DNA from: Vibrio superstes
GTDB taxonomy: Bacteria; Pseudomonadota; Gammaproteobacteria; Enterobacterales; Vibrionaceae
DNA: 64,000 nucleotides
Assembly (NCBI RefSeq): GCF_003569005.1
Contig: NZ_BCUR01000004.1
Span: forward strand, 1,328,003-1,392,002
Direction of reading: 5' to 3'
Shown here: piece after piece, positions 36,114 through 44,750 of the stretch
How the letters are laid out: each line of letters begins with the position of its first letter
Numbering within the stretch: position 1 is the first letter of the stretch
The notes under the pieces: model-generated
The model's database searches: none
What the model was told of the DNA's origin: nothing
What the model saw: only the letters and a program-made list of their open reading frames with translations
Program-made: the position numbers and the translations under genes

Positions 36114-37361
36114 ATGGCAGTTTTGCAAATTGGTGCAGGTGGTGTTGGTTGGGTTGTTGCGCATAAAGCAGCTCAAAACAACGAAGTATTGGGTGACATC
36201 ACTATCGCTTCTCGTACCGTCGCTAAGTGTGACAAGATTATTGAATCGATCAAGGGCAAAAATAACCTTAAAGATCCGTCTAAGAAACTAGAGTCTCGCT
36301 CTGTAGATGCCGACGATGTTGCTGCTCTTGTTGCGCTTATCAATGAGGTAAAACCTGACTTAGTGATTAATGCTGGTCCTCCGTGGGTGAACATCACCAT
36401 CATGGAAGCCTGTCTACAAGCCAAGGTTTCTTACCTAGATACGTCTGTAGCGGTAGACTTGTGCTCAGAAGGTCAGCAAGTGCCTCAAGCGTACGATTGG
36501 CAGTGGGGCTTCCGCGACAAGTTCAAAGAAGCAGGTATCACTGGCATTCTAGGCGCAGGTTTTGATCCTGGCGTAGTAAGCGTATTCGCCGCTCACGCTG
36601 TGAAGCACCTCTTTGATGAAATCGACACTATCGATGTGATGGATGTTAACGCTGGCGATCATGGTAAGAAGTTTGCCACTAACTTTGACCCAGAAACGAA
36701 CATGCTTGAGATCCAAGGCGATTCTTTCTACTGGGAAGATGGCGAGTGGAAACAAGTGGGTTGTCATGAGCGTATGTTTGAGTTTGACTTCCCATTAGTG
36801 GGCAAGCATAAGGTCTACTCAATGGCGCATGATGAAGTACGCTCAATGCAAGAATTCATTCCTGCTAAGCGTATCGAATTTTGGATGGGCTTTGGCGATG
36901 CATACCTAAACTACTTCAACTGTATGCGTGATATCGGTCTACTTAGCCCAGACCCATTAACATTACATGATGGCACGGTTGTACAGCCACTGCATGTTCT
37001 TAAAGCATTACTACCAGACCCAACGTCACTAGCACCGGGCTACACAGGCAAAACCTGTATTGGTACTTGGGTTCGCGGCACTAAAGACGGTAAAGCGCGT
37101 GGCGTGTTCATCTACAACAACGCCGATCACGAAGTGGCTTATGAAGATGTTGAGCACCAAGCGATCTCTTACACCACTGGCGTTCCAGCAATCACCGCGG
37201 CACTGCAATACTTCCGTGGCAAGTGGGCAGACGCTGGCGTATTCAACATGGAACAGTTGGACCCAGATCCGTTCCTAGAAACCATGCCTGAGATTGGTTT
37301 GGATTGGCACGTTCAAGAGCTAGATCCTGAGCAAGCACCAGACATTCAAGTTCTTAAGTAG
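36114..37361 (+). CDS. Carboxynorspermidine synthase (saccharopine dehydrogenase family)
   Basis: NADPH-dependent enzyme of 415 residues that condenses 1,3-diaminopropane with aspartate semialdehyde to carboxynorspermidine. The Rossmann motif is at the N-terminus (VLQIGAGGVGWVVAHKAA), the active-site region of the saccharopine dehydrogenase fold follows (INAGPPWVN; LDTSVAVD), and GAGFDPGVVSVFAAHA is typical of the carboxy(nor)spermidine branch. AAAGGAAAG precedes the ATG. It lies between the fused aminotransferase-decarboxylase and nspC, completing the alternative polyamine pathway. Confidence 0.93.
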   Translation: MAVLQIGAGGVGWVVAHKAAQNNEVLGDITIASRTVAKCDKIIESIKGKNNLKDPSKKLESRSVDADDVAALVALINEVKPDLVINAGPPWVNITIMEACLQAKVSYLDTSVAVDLCSEGQQVPQAYDWQWGFRDKFKEAGITGILGAGFDPGVVSVFAAHAVKHLFDEIDTIDVMDVNAGDHGKKFATNFDPETNMLEIQGDSFYWEDGEWKQVGCHERMFEFDFPLVGKHKVYSMAHDEVRSMQEFIPAKRIEFWMGFGDAYLNYFNCMRDIGLLSPDPLTLHDGTVVQPLHVLKALLPDPTSLAPGYTGKTCIGTWVRGTKDGKARGVFIYNNADHEVAYEDVEHQAISYTTGVPAITAALQYFRGKWADAGVFNMEQLDPDPFLETMPEIGLDWHVQELDPEQAPDIQVLK

Positions 37362-37386
37362 AGCTTGAATCTCATTTTTTAGTGTT

Positions 37387-37410
37387 AAAGCCGGTAGTGA
37401 TGCCGGCTTT
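37387..37410. terminator. Intra-operon hairpin before nspC
   Basis: AAAGCCGG / CCGGCTTT with an 8-base loop between carboxynorspermidine synthase and nspC. Followed only by GTTA, so more likely an attenuator or RNA-stability hairpin than a full terminator. Confidence 0.5.
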
Positions 37411-37434
37411 GTTAGCTAACGAGACAACGATTTT

Positions 37435-38565
37435 ATGAACCATTCTCAGTTGCAAACACCTTACTTCATGATTGATGAAGCAAAGCTTATTCAAAACCTT
37501 GAGACGGCTAAGAAGCTTAAAGAGCTATCGGGCGTGAAATTGGTTTTAGCGCTTAAATGCTTCTCGACCTGGGGAGTGTTCGACATTATTAAGCCCTACC
37601 TTGATGGCACCACAAGTAGTGGCCCTTACGAGGTGAAGCTAGGTTACGAGACCTTTGGCGGTGAGACTCATGCTTACAGTGTGGGTTACACAGAGCAAGA
37701 CGTTATTGAAGTCGCTGATATTGCAGACAAGCTTATCTTCAACTCTCAAAGCCAATTGACGCACTATCGCCACTTGGTTGAAGGTAAAGCCTCATTGGGT
37801 CTTCGATTAAATCCTGGAGTGAGTGTTGCAGGGCAAGATCTCGCAAACCCTGCACGTAAGTATTCTCGTTTGGGTGTGCAGGCAGACCAAATTGATGCAG
37901 CGGTGTTTGATACTTTGCAGGGCGTGATGTTCCACATGAACTGTGAGAACAAAAGCGCTGACTCTTTCATCGAATTACTGGATTCGATCTCCGTGCAGTT
38001 TGGTCACTATCTCGATAAGTTAGAGTGGGTGAGCCTTGGCGGTGGCGTGTTCTTTACGTGGCCAGGATATGAGCTTGAAAAACTGGCGTCAGCTCTAAAA
38101 GCTTTCTCTGTAAAGCATGGCGTTCAATTATATCTGGAGCCTGGTGAGGCGATCATTACCAAGACCGCTGACCTTGTAGTGACAGTTGTTGATATTGTTG
38201 AAAACGAGAAAAAAACAGCGATTGTTGACTCTGCGACTGAAGCGCATCGCTTAGATACACTTATCTATGATGAACCTGCATCTATTCTTGAGGCGACCGA
38301 AGGGGCGGAGCATCATTACGTTATCGGTTCGTGTTCATGTTTGGCTGGCGATCAGTTTTGCGAAACGCAGTTCTCGCAACCACTGAAAATAGGCCAACGC
38401 CTGCACATTATGGATAGCGCAGGCTACACCATGGTGAAGCTCAACTGGTTTAACGGTATCAAGATGCCGTCAATCTACTGCCAGCGCACCAGTGGTGAAG
38501 TCGTTAAGCTTAACGAATTTGGGTACTCGGACTTTAAACGTTCGCTGTCACAGTGGGCAGTGTAA
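37435..38565 (+). CDS. nspC: Carboxynorspermidine decarboxylase
   Basis: PLP-dependent decarboxylase of 376 residues (fold III, alanine racemase-like) releasing norspermidine. PLP Lys41 lies in [11 protein letters not shown]; the phosphate-binding stretch is [14 protein letters not shown]-terminal active-site residues are in [11 protein letters not shown], with the catalytic Cys typical of the family. In Vibrio nspC affects biofilm through norspermidine sensing (established for V. cholerae). Last gene of the operon; a terminator follows at 38620. Confidence 0.94.
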   Translation: MNHSQLQTPYFMIDEAKLIQNLETAKKLKELSGVKLVLALKCFSTWGVFDIIKPYLDGTTSSGPYEVKLGYETFGGETHAYSVGYTEQDVIEVADIADKLIFNSQSQLTHYRHLVEGKASLGLRLNPGVSVAGQDLANPARKYSRLGVQADQIDAAVFDTLQGVMFHMNCENKSADSFIELLDSISVQFGHYLDKLEWVSLGGGVFFTWPGYELEKLASALKAFSVKHGVQLYLEPGEAIITKTADLVVTVVDIVENEKKTAIVDSATEAHRLDTLIYDEPASILEATEGAEHHYVIGSCSCLAGDQFCETQFSQPLKIGQRLHIMDSAGYTMVKLNWFNGIKMPSIYCQRTSGEVVKLNEFGYSDFKRSLSQWAV

Positions 38566-38619
38566 TGTAACTTCTTGTCGAGCAGTGAAGAGCTGATAAT
38601 CGGCTTTAAAACTACGATA

Positions 38620-38650
38620 AAAGGTCTAGCGATTTAGCTAGACCTTTGTT
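38620..38650 (+). terminator. Terminator of the norspermidine operon
   Basis: Perfect 11-bp stem AAAGGTCTAGC / GCTAGACCTTT, with a short T-rich tail. Confidence 0.8.
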
Positions 38651-38712
38651 CTATCAGCAGTGCTAAGAATAACTCGATAGTTATGATGAGCTTCCCGCGG
38701 GATGTGGAACGT

Positions 38713-39021
38713 TTACACGAAACCGCCGCCTCCAGAGCGCTCACTAGGGTCGTCCCAGTCATAACCGCCCCCTCCAGAACGCTCGCTTGGATCTTCCCAT
38801 TGATAGCCAGTTGTTAGTTTATCCGTAGGGTTTACAAGCACAAAGCAACCTCCAGTTTTCTCACTTGGATCTTCCCAAGTATAGCCGCTGTCTTCCTCTT
38901 CATGGTCGCTGCATGAGTAGAAGTTATAAGGGTTTAACAGCGGGGAAGTGTTGCTTTCCTTAGCAAGTGCAACCGGAGCCACGAACAAAGATGTTATCAG
39001 TAGAGTACTTAAAGTTTTCAT
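38713..39021 (-). CDS. Small secreted repeat protein (GYxWEDPSER family), diverged paralog
   Basis: Exported protein of 102 residues: signal peptide MKTLSTLLITSLFVAPVALA, then an acidic linker (YSCSDHEEEDS) and three diverged copies of a 13-residue unit: GYTWEDPSEKTGG (46-58), GYQWEDPSERSGG (72-84), GYDWDDPSERSGG (86-98). Two Cys residues (37, 59) occur in the mature part. No known family recognised. Its signal peptide, repeats and 5' leader match those of the gene at 41441-41713, so the two are paralogs on either side of selO. GGTGAAAC precedes the ATG. Function unknown. Confidence 0.75.
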   Translation of the reverse strand: MKTLSTLLITSLFVAPVALAKESNTSPLLNPYNFYSCSDHEEEDSGYTWEDPSEKTGGCFVLVNPTDKLTTGYQWEDPSERSGGGGYDWDDPSERSGGGGFV

Positions 39022-39495
39022 TGTTTCACCTATACAGCTTTTATCTCAATACCTTAATTACATTCCCTGTCGAAGTAGAATTTCTTCGTGCCCGAAAAAC
39101 ACCGTTGCAAATGGCTTTGTGGAAGCCTCGATCCCAATTGGGATTGTTAATAGGCAGAAAATGCGTTTAGTTGTTAGTGGTTAGAACATAGAGTGTTGTG
39201 AACGCCCCCGATCTAAACCTTTCATGGATGTTTTACGGGGGATTAGCGTAGTTGGATTAGATATTATTGCCCGCATTGGCATTAGATGGTTACAAGCGCA
39301 GCCGTTTTTGTAGCCTGACCAACGGGCTTTGTTACTCTGAGTTTTTGTTTTTTGCTTTTCCGATGAGTAAGTGGAAATCGCTATGGCAGTGCACTATCGT
39401 CGGTAATTAGTTGAACACAGATGATGTCTTTTTAGTTATGCAGACGTATCATTGCCGATAGTTTTGATTTGGATACATTGCATGGAGACGACGCG
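39022..39495. other. Divergent region between repeat-protein gene and selO
   Basis: The first 60 bases are the leader of the minus-strand repeat-protein gene and include a block (minus strand CGACAGGGAATG, ATTGAGA, ATAGGTGAAAC) that is repeated upstream of the second paralog. The rest presumably holds the selO promoter; nothing else recognised. Confidence 0.5.
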
Positions 39496-41193
39496 ATGAG
39501 TAAACAGGTAACGAAGGAAGCCCAAGTCTGCATTTTCAATTTTGACGACCTGGCAGAGGTGGCGAATTACTCTCTACTGGATAATCTGAACCCCGATCCA
39601 GAAGCAACTCCAGAGGGTATTGACCATTATCCTCGGCAAGTATTTTCCGGTCACTATGTCCCTGTTAAGCCAACGCCAATCGCAGACCCCGTTTATGTAG
39701 GTCATAGTCCCGGATTTTTCAAAGAGCTAGGGATAGATGATAGCTTAGCGCTTACCCCTGAATTCGGGCGCTTCTTCTCTGGCGATATGGGTCACCTGCC
39801 TGCGCCTATGCGAGATGTGGGATGGGCCACAGGCTATGCGCTCTCAATCTTCGGTACCGAATATGTTCAGCAATGTCCTTTTCAGACAGGTAATGGCTAT
39901 GGCGATGGGCGAGCGATCTCCGTTTTTGAGGGCGTATTTAATAATAAAAGATGGGAAATGCAGCTCAAAGGTGCTGGTCCAACACCGTATTGCCGAGGCG
40001 CGGATGGCAGGGCGGTGCTTCGCTCGAGCGTACGTGAGTTTCTTGCTCAGGAGTATATGCATGCATTGGGCGTAGAGAGCACTCGCTCTTTGAGCTTGTT
40101 TGCCTCGCGATCAGAGACTGTGGATCGCCCTTGGTACAGTGAAGGATCTCAGTCAGAGAATCCAGATATTATGGTTGCCAATCCTGTGGCGATTACGACG
40201 CGTGTAGCACAGTCGTTTCTGCGGGTAGGCCAGTTGGAGTTGTTTAGTCGAAGGGCTCGTATAAATGAGCATCCAAATGCGATGTCAGAGCTTGAGATGA
40301 TGGCGCTGCACATTATAGAGCGTGAATACAGCGAGCGGATAGATGTCGAGTTGCCACTCACAGAAAAGCTGCTTACACTAGCATCAGAGTTTAGGGCACG
40401 CCTAACCACCTTGGTGACTCAGTGGCTTAGAGTTGGATACTGTCAGGGTAACTTTAATAGCGATAACTGTTCTGTTGGGGGAGTTACCTTAGATTACGGC
40501 CCGTTCGGCTTCTGCGAGTATTTTGACCCTTATTTTCAACCTTGGACTGGTGGTGGACGCCACTTCTCTTTCTTTAATCAGCCCCTAGCTGCTGAGAAGA
40601 ACTATGAAACATTTTGTGGCGCTCTTAAGCCGCTACTGAATGAAGAGGCACGAGCAAAACTAGATAGTCTAGTTGAGGGGTTTTCTTCGGTTATGACAGA
40701 GAAATCCAACAAGATGTGGGCTGAAAAACTGGGGCTAGAAACTCTGGATATCGAACTGTTTAACCAACTCTTAGTCTTAATGATGAAAACCCATTTAGAC
40801 TACACTTTGTTTTTTCGCCAACTCTCGAACATACCTAAAGCGGTATCTGATTTAGCCTTAAGTTTTTATGCCAAGCCTGACGAGGAGCTTATTGATGAGT
40901 GGGCGCTGTGGCTAAACGCTTGGAGAGAGCGACTAGATCCCAATGTAGATATGGCCGAGATTTCACGCCGAATGAAACAGGTAAACCCTAAGTACACTTG
41001 GCGAGAGTGGTTAATTGTTCCTGCCTACGAACAAGCACAGAAGGGTGATTTTTCGATGATTCATGAACTGCAACAGGTTTTCGCAAACCCTTATGAGGAG
41101 CAATCTAAACAGATGGAAGAGAAATACTATCGATTGAGGCCACTAGAGTATTTCTCCGCTGGTGGTGTGTCTCACTACAGTTGCTCTTCTTGA
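39496..41193 (+). CDS. selO: Protein adenylyltransferase SelO (YdiU/UPF0061)
   Basis: Pseudokinase of 565 residues that AMPylates Ser/Thr/Tyr of target proteins (known for the SelO family, linked to oxidative stress). Kinase-like motifs: [18 protein letters not shown] (nucleotide binding), [17 protein letters not shown], and [20 protein letters not shown], where the GNFNSDN region corresponds to the catalytic and metal-binding loop. The C-terminus CSS matches the Cys form of the redox tail in which eukaryotic SelO has selenocysteine. The start at ATG 39496 is supported by GGAG eight bases upstream; a TTG at 39469 is less likely. It sits between two paralogous secreted repeat-protein genes. 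Confidence 0.92.
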   Translation: MSKQVTKEAQVCIFNFDDLAEVANYSLLDNLNPDPEATPEGIDHYPRQVFSGHYVPVKPTPIADPVYVGHSPGFFKELGIDDSLALTPEFGRFFSGDMGHLPAPMRDVGWATGYALSIFGTEYVQQCPFQTGNGYGDGRAISVFEGVFNNKRWEMQLKGAGPTPYCRGADGRAVLRSSVREFLAQEYMHALGVESTRSLSLFASRSETVDRPWYSEGSQSENPDIMVANPVAITTRVAQSFLRVGQLELFSRRARINEHPNAMSELEMMALHIIEREYSERIDVELPLTEKLLTLASEFRARLTTLVTQWLRVGYCQGNFNSDNCSVGGVTLDYGPFGFCEYFDPYFQPWTGGGRHFSFFNQPLAAEKNYETFCGALKPLLNEEARAKLDSLVEGFSSVMTEKSNKMWAEKLGLETLDIELFNQLLVLMMKTHLDYTLFFRQLSNIPKAVSDLALSFYAKPDEELIDEWALWLNAWRERLDPNVDMAEISRRMKQVNPKYTWREWLIVPAYEQAQKGDFSMIHELQQVFANPYEEQSKQMEEKYYRLRPLEYFSAGGVSHYSCSS

Positions 41194-41350
41194 GTGGGAA
41201 ACGAAATATTACCGCCGTTGCATGGCTAAACATCTCTGGCAGTAGCAATACAGCTTGACCTGTCTAGAGCTCTAGAGTTTAACCTTGGTAATAACAGACT
41301 ACTTGAAGACGCTAAAATAGAATCCGAATTTGGCACCTTAAAGAGCGATA

Positions 41351-41385
41351 CCTTTAGCTCCAATTATTGGAGCTAAAGGGCTTTT
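41351..41385. terminator. Bidirectional terminator between selO and repeat-protein gene
   Basis: Perfect 13-bp stem CCTTTAGCTCCAA / TTGGAGCTAAAGG with a 3-base loop, followed by GCTTTT on the plus strand and CTCTTT on the minus strand. It serves the two convergent genes. Confidence 0.85.
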
Positions 41386-41440
41386 GCTAACAGCTGGTTT
41401 GGAAGATAAATCGATATTGCCAAATAGAGCACTCAAGTGC

Positions 41441-41713
41441 TTATCCCCTATGGTACCCGCCACCAGTTCTTTCACTTGGGTCTTCCCAAGTGTAACCACC
41501 ACCAGTTCGCTCACTCGGATCTTCCCAAGTGTAACCACCGCCAGTTCGCTCACTCGGGTCCTCCCAAGTATAACCACCACCGGTTCTTTCACTCGGGTCT
41601 TCCCAGGTATAGCCGTTTTGGACACCCATGTGTGTATTAAAATTAATGCTCGATGCAAGTGCTGCAGGCGCGACTAACAGAGAAGTCAGCAGTAAAGTAG
41701 TTAGAGTTTTCAT
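41441..41713 (-). CDS. Small secreted repeat protein with four near-perfect 13-residue repeats
   Basis: Exported protein of 90 residues: signal peptide MKTLTTLLLTSLLVAPAALA, a short linker (SSINFNTHMGVQN), then four consecutive identical copies of GYTWEDPSERTGG (residues 34-85) and a GYHRG tail. At DNA level the repeats (41459-41614) differ mainly at synonymous positions, so the peptide is under selection. The unit is rich in aromatic, acidic and Gly residues and has a single Arg that could be a processing site. No transmembrane or lipid anchor. No known family. GGTGAAACC precedes the ATG. Its paralog lies across selO at 38713-39021. Confidence 0.8.
   Translation of the reverse strand: MKTLTTLLLTSLLVAPAALASSINFNTHMGVQNGYTWEDPSERTGGGYTWEDPSERTGGGYTWEDPSERTGGGYTWEDPSERTGGGYHRG
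41459..41614 (-). repeat. Four tandem 39-bp coding repeats
   Basis: Four head-to-tail 39-base units encoding GYTWEDPSERTGG inside the secreted repeat-protein gene, with only a few mostly silent differences among copies. Confidence 0.9.
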
Positions 41714-41897
41714 GGTTTCACCTATGTAGTTGTTGTTCTCAATAGCTGAACCGCATTCCCTGTCGACGTGAAAATTAGTGCGTTCAAATTAAGAGACCCT
41801 GTCGAGTAACTAAAAATTTCATTATTTTTTTAGATCGGAACATAGTCGCAGTCATGAACATTGGTTTTCAAAGAGGTTGGAATCCAAGAAACTCTTA

Positions 41898-42090
41898 GGG
41901 TCTGTTGACCTTTTGCGATTAAATGGCTTCTGGACGAGCCCTTCTTGCCGAGCCCTTCGGGTAGCGCTTTGTTGGGCATTTCTACCGCGTTAGTCACTTT
42001 TCATGTGGAACCACCACACCTAAAAGCGACTGCCTTGTATTAATACCCAACAAATCGCTACAAAAATAACCTCAAAAGGTCAACAGACCC
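41898..42090. mobile_element. MITE with 18-bp terminal inverted repeats and TA duplication
   Basis: A 193-base non-coding element. GGGTCTGTTGACCTTTTG (41898-41915) is a perfect inverted repeat of 42073-42090, flanked on both sides by TA. A second pair of arms lies inside (near 41970-41990 and 42042-42062, sharing a TTTGTTGGG core). It looks like the internally deleted derivative of an IS that duplicates TA; the parent family is not identified. Confidence 0.8.
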
Positions 42091-42192
42091 TAGTTATTTG
42101 GTCATATGCAATAGACTAGGGTTTACGATATCTAAGACTTCCTAATTCGCGGATGTGAAGTTTTGTCACCCTTTATGTATCAGTAGGCATTA

Positions 42193-42786
42193 ATGATGAG
42201 CCGATTTTCTAGAGTGTTAGCCGAAGTAGAGTCCTGCACGCTGTGTAGTGAACATTTACCGCTGGGTGCAAGGCCAATAGTGCAGATGCACCCAGGGGCA
42301 AGGATACTCATCGCGGGACAAGCGCCTGGCAAGCGAGTGCACGATACAGGCATTCCATTTAATGACCCTAGTGGCGATCGATTACGTGCCTGGATGGGGA
42401 TATCAAGGGACGTATTTTATGATCCTAAACAAGTCGCCTTGCTGCCTATGGGCTTTTGTTATCCGGGCACTGGCAAGTCGGGTGATTTACCACCGAGACG
42501 TGAGTGTGCACAGAGATGGCGTGAACAGTTGTTGGCAGAGCTGCCCAATATAGAGTTAACACTGGTACTCGGCAAATACGCTCAGAACTATCATTTTCCA
42601 CAAACGAATCATTCATTGACCCGATTAGTGAGTGAATGGCAAAGCCATTGGCCTACAATGGTTCCTTTACCTCATCCAAGTCCAAGAAATAACATCTGGC
42701 TAAAGAAAAACCTTTGGTTTGAGAAGGACCTTATACCGCAATTACAAGCTAGGGTAGAGGAGGTGCTATCAAATTCTAAAAATTAG
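42193..42786 (+). CDS. Uracil-DNA glycosylase superfamily protein
   Basis: Protein of 197 residues with UDG-fold signatures: motif 1 ILIAGQAPGKRVHDTGIPF (about 37-55), then DPSGDRLRAWMG, and C-terminal motif 2 LPHPSPRNN. The N-terminal CTLC could be part of a metal or cluster site as in family 4 enzymes, but only two Cys are close together, so an Fe-S cluster is uncertain. Proteins of this type are annotated as uracil-DNA glycosylase-like; base-excision activity is unproven. ATG at 42193 or 42196. Confidence 0.8.
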   Translation: MMSRFSRVLAEVESCTLCSEHLPLGARPIVQMHPGARILIAGQAPGKRVHDTGIPFNDPSGDRLRAWMGISRDVFYDPKQVALLPMGFCYPGTGKSGDLPPRRECAQRWREQLLAELPNIELTLVLGKYAQNYHFPQTNHSLTRLVSEWQSHWPTMVPLPHPSPRNNIWLKKNLWFEKDLIPQLQARVEEVLSNSKN

Positions 42787-42881
42787 TCTCTAGTGCTTTG
42801 TCTCGAACATTTTTATTTCATTTACTAGTGAACTTAGGTACTTTGTAGGCTTCGTTGTTACGGTTTCTGGTAAATCTCGTC

Positions 42882-43685
42882 ATGCCTCAATCACAAGTCA
42901 AATTCATCGCCGCTGATATGGATGGCACACTCCTCGATGAACATAGTCAGCTCAATCCTGAATTCTTTGAAATATTTGAAAAGCTCTACGATAAAAAGAT
43001 CACCTTTGCGGCTGCATCTGGCCGTCAGTATTACAGCTTGATTGATATGTTTGCGTCGGTCAAAGACCGTATGATGTTCATTGCTGAGAACGGCACTATG
43101 GTGATGCACTTAGGAAAAGAACTGTATAGCTGTGAGATCGACACGCCAAGTGTAAAAGAGATTATAAAGTCTGCTCGGCAAATTGATGGCACCTATGTGG
43201 TGCTGTGCGGCAAACAGTCTGCCTATATTGAAACCGAAGATCAGCACGCTTTGGATGAGATCAAAAAATACTATCATCGTTGCCAGTATGTCAGTGACCT
43301 TTTGGCGGTCGATGATGAGTTTATTAAGGTAGCGATCCTCAATTTTGATGGCTCTGAAGAGCTTATCTATCCAAGCTTTAGTGAGCAGTTTGGTGAGTCA
43401 CATCAAGTCGTAGTCAGCGCGAAGATCTGGTTAGATGTCATGAACAAGCATGCATCCAAAGGGGCGGCGATTAAACACCTGCAAAATACTTTGGGTTTTA
43501 CATTTGAACAGACGATGAGTTTTGGCGATTACCTGAATGATTTTGAAATGCTCAAGGAAAGCTATCACTCTTATGCGATGGCCAATGCACACCCTAGAAT
43601 CAAAGAAGTAGCGCGCTTCTCAGCGCCAAGTAATGTAGAAGCTGGTGTACTGACAACCATTAAAGAAAAAGTGCTAAAAGCCTAG
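42882..43685 (+). CDS. HAD-superfamily hydrolase, Cof type
   Basis: Cof-type HAD phosphatase of 267 residues from ATG 42882 (an upstream in-frame TTG at 42855 adds nine residues). Motif I is FIAADMDGTLLD (nucleophile and acid Asp), motif II AASGRQYYSL, motif III the Lys in NKHASKGAAIKHL, and motif IV SFGDYLNDFEML. These cytoplasmic enzymes dephosphorylate sugar phosphates, flavin or PLP intermediates; the substrate is not identifiable. Monocistronic. Confidence 0.87.
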   Translation: MPQSQVKFIAADMDGTLLDEHSQLNPEFFEIFEKLYDKKITFAAASGRQYYSLIDMFASVKDRMMFIAENGTMVMHLGKELYSCEIDTPSVKEIIKSARQIDGTYVVLCGKQSAYIETEDQHALDEIKKYYHRCQYVSDLLAVDDEFIKVAILNFDGSEELIYPSFSEQFGESHQVVVSAKIWLDVMNKHASKGAAIKHLQNTLGFTFEQTMSFGDYLNDFEMLKESYHSYAMANAHPRIKEVARFSAPSNVEAGVLTTIKEKVLKA

Positions 43686-43728
43686 CTTTATCTTTGCTGA
43701 GTCATCAAATCTTTTATAAAGAGCAGCA

Positions 43729-43872
43729 ATGTATCTGAAGTGGATGGGAGAAAAAATGTGGGCCTTTAGACCTGTGCAAGCCGCGGTTGCGCAGCACAAA
43801 GCAACATTTAAAGAGTGGCCTGCTTTGACACCAGAAACCCCAGCAGAGAGAAACGGTGGAGTCGGTAACTAA
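43729..43872 (+). CDS. Possible small protein (47 aa)
   Basis: A short frame starting MYLKWMGEKMWAFRPV and ending NGGVGN, immediately followed by a strong terminator. An internal ATG at 43756 has a better ribosome-binding site (GGGAG, 5-base spacing) and would give a 38-residue peptide starting MWAFRPVQ. No family recognised. The good Shine-Dalgarno and terminator are the reasons to list it. Confidence 0.4.
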   Translation: MYLKWMGEKMWAFRPVQAAVAQHKATFKEWPALTPETPAERNGGVGN

Positions 43873-43887
43873 CGCCGTAAACACTAT

Positions 43888-43916
43888 AAAAGCTCGCTTT
43901 CATAAGCGAGCTTTTT
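43888..43916. terminator. Bidirectional terminator
   Basis: AAAGCTCGCTT / AAGCGAGCTTT with T-run on the plus strand and a T-rich minus-strand tail. It serves the small ORF region and the convergent ACT-domain gene. Confidence 0.88.
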
Positions 43917-43967
43917 CGTTTTATCTAGCTAAACTAATGTTCTAACAAGCTAAGCTAGGGTTGCGTT

Positions 43968-44480
43968 TCAAGCTTCGACAACAACTCGAGTGTCTTCGCT
44001 TAGTGATTCCAGTTCTCGTGTGACATCATCAACATTAAGCTCTGCTGGCAACTTCAAAGCCAATTCAGCTGTGAACAGGCTAGAACTTACACCGCCGCCA
44101 CCGGCGATAAACACGCGATGGCAATCCATGTCGAGGATGCTGATGCCCTGCCCATCAAGGACTTGGGTTATCTCATTGACGATGCCTGCTCGATCAGTAG
44201 AGTCGACTCTGAGGCTAAATATCTCCTCTTTATCGTGCAAAGAGGCATCAGCGTCAGTGAACTGACAGACAATATTCTCCGTGCTACTGAAGGCGCTCTT
44301 AACGGTTTCTGCGTTGTTCGCGGGTAAATCAACCTTGATGACTCCAGCGACTTGCTGGTCAATGAAATTAACCTTACTGATTAGCCACTTGCCGCCGTTT
44401 TCATGGGTGATTGCGGAGAGGCGCTTAATCGTCGATGGCGATGCAGTGCCGATGAAGTTCACGATAAATGTAGTATGCAT
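43968..44480 (-). CDS. ACT-domain protein, GcvR-like
   Basis: Protein of 170 residues with two ACT domains (about 1-80 and 88-165): HTTFIVNFIGTASPSTIKRL and FSLRVDSTDRAGIVNEITQV, the latter a clear ACT start, with GISILDMDCH. The layout is that of GcvR, which binds GcvA in glycine-cleavage control, but similarity is only general. I start at ATG 44480 with GGGGGAACC upstream; a GTG at 44495 is possible. Divergent from fabV. Likely an amino-acid-sensing regulator. Confidence 0.72.
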   Translation of the reverse strand: MHTTFIVNFIGTASPSTIKRLSAITHENGGKWLISKVNFIDQQVAGVIKVDLPANNAETVKSAFSSTENIVCQFTDADASLHDKEEIFSLRVDSTDRAGIVNEITQVLDGQGISILDMDCHRVFIAGGGGVSSSLFTAELALKLPAELNVDDVTRELESLSEDTRVVVEA

Positions 44481-44750
44481 GGTGGTTCCCCCCACAGTTT
44501 TGATAAGTCTATGAAATTCAAAACTAAATAATTGATATCACTAGTTTAGAAAACATTACCAAGGCTTGCATGATATTGGTCAAGAATTCACTCAACACAT
44601 TGATTTTAATGTGAGAACTTAGATCTCAGATGTGTCTAATTTGCTTATAAGTGCTCCAACCACTGGCTATTAAGCGCAGATCTTCTATAAATAGGGTGAG
44701 ATTTTGTGGAGAACCTTTTATGCTACGCAAGTTTATTTAAGGAAGTGAAT

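Noticed and set aside
41384..41677. Plus-strand open frames opposite the secreted repeat-protein gene
   Set aside because: They exist only because the 39-bp repeat is open in other frames; the minus-strand frame has the signal peptide, start context and paralog.
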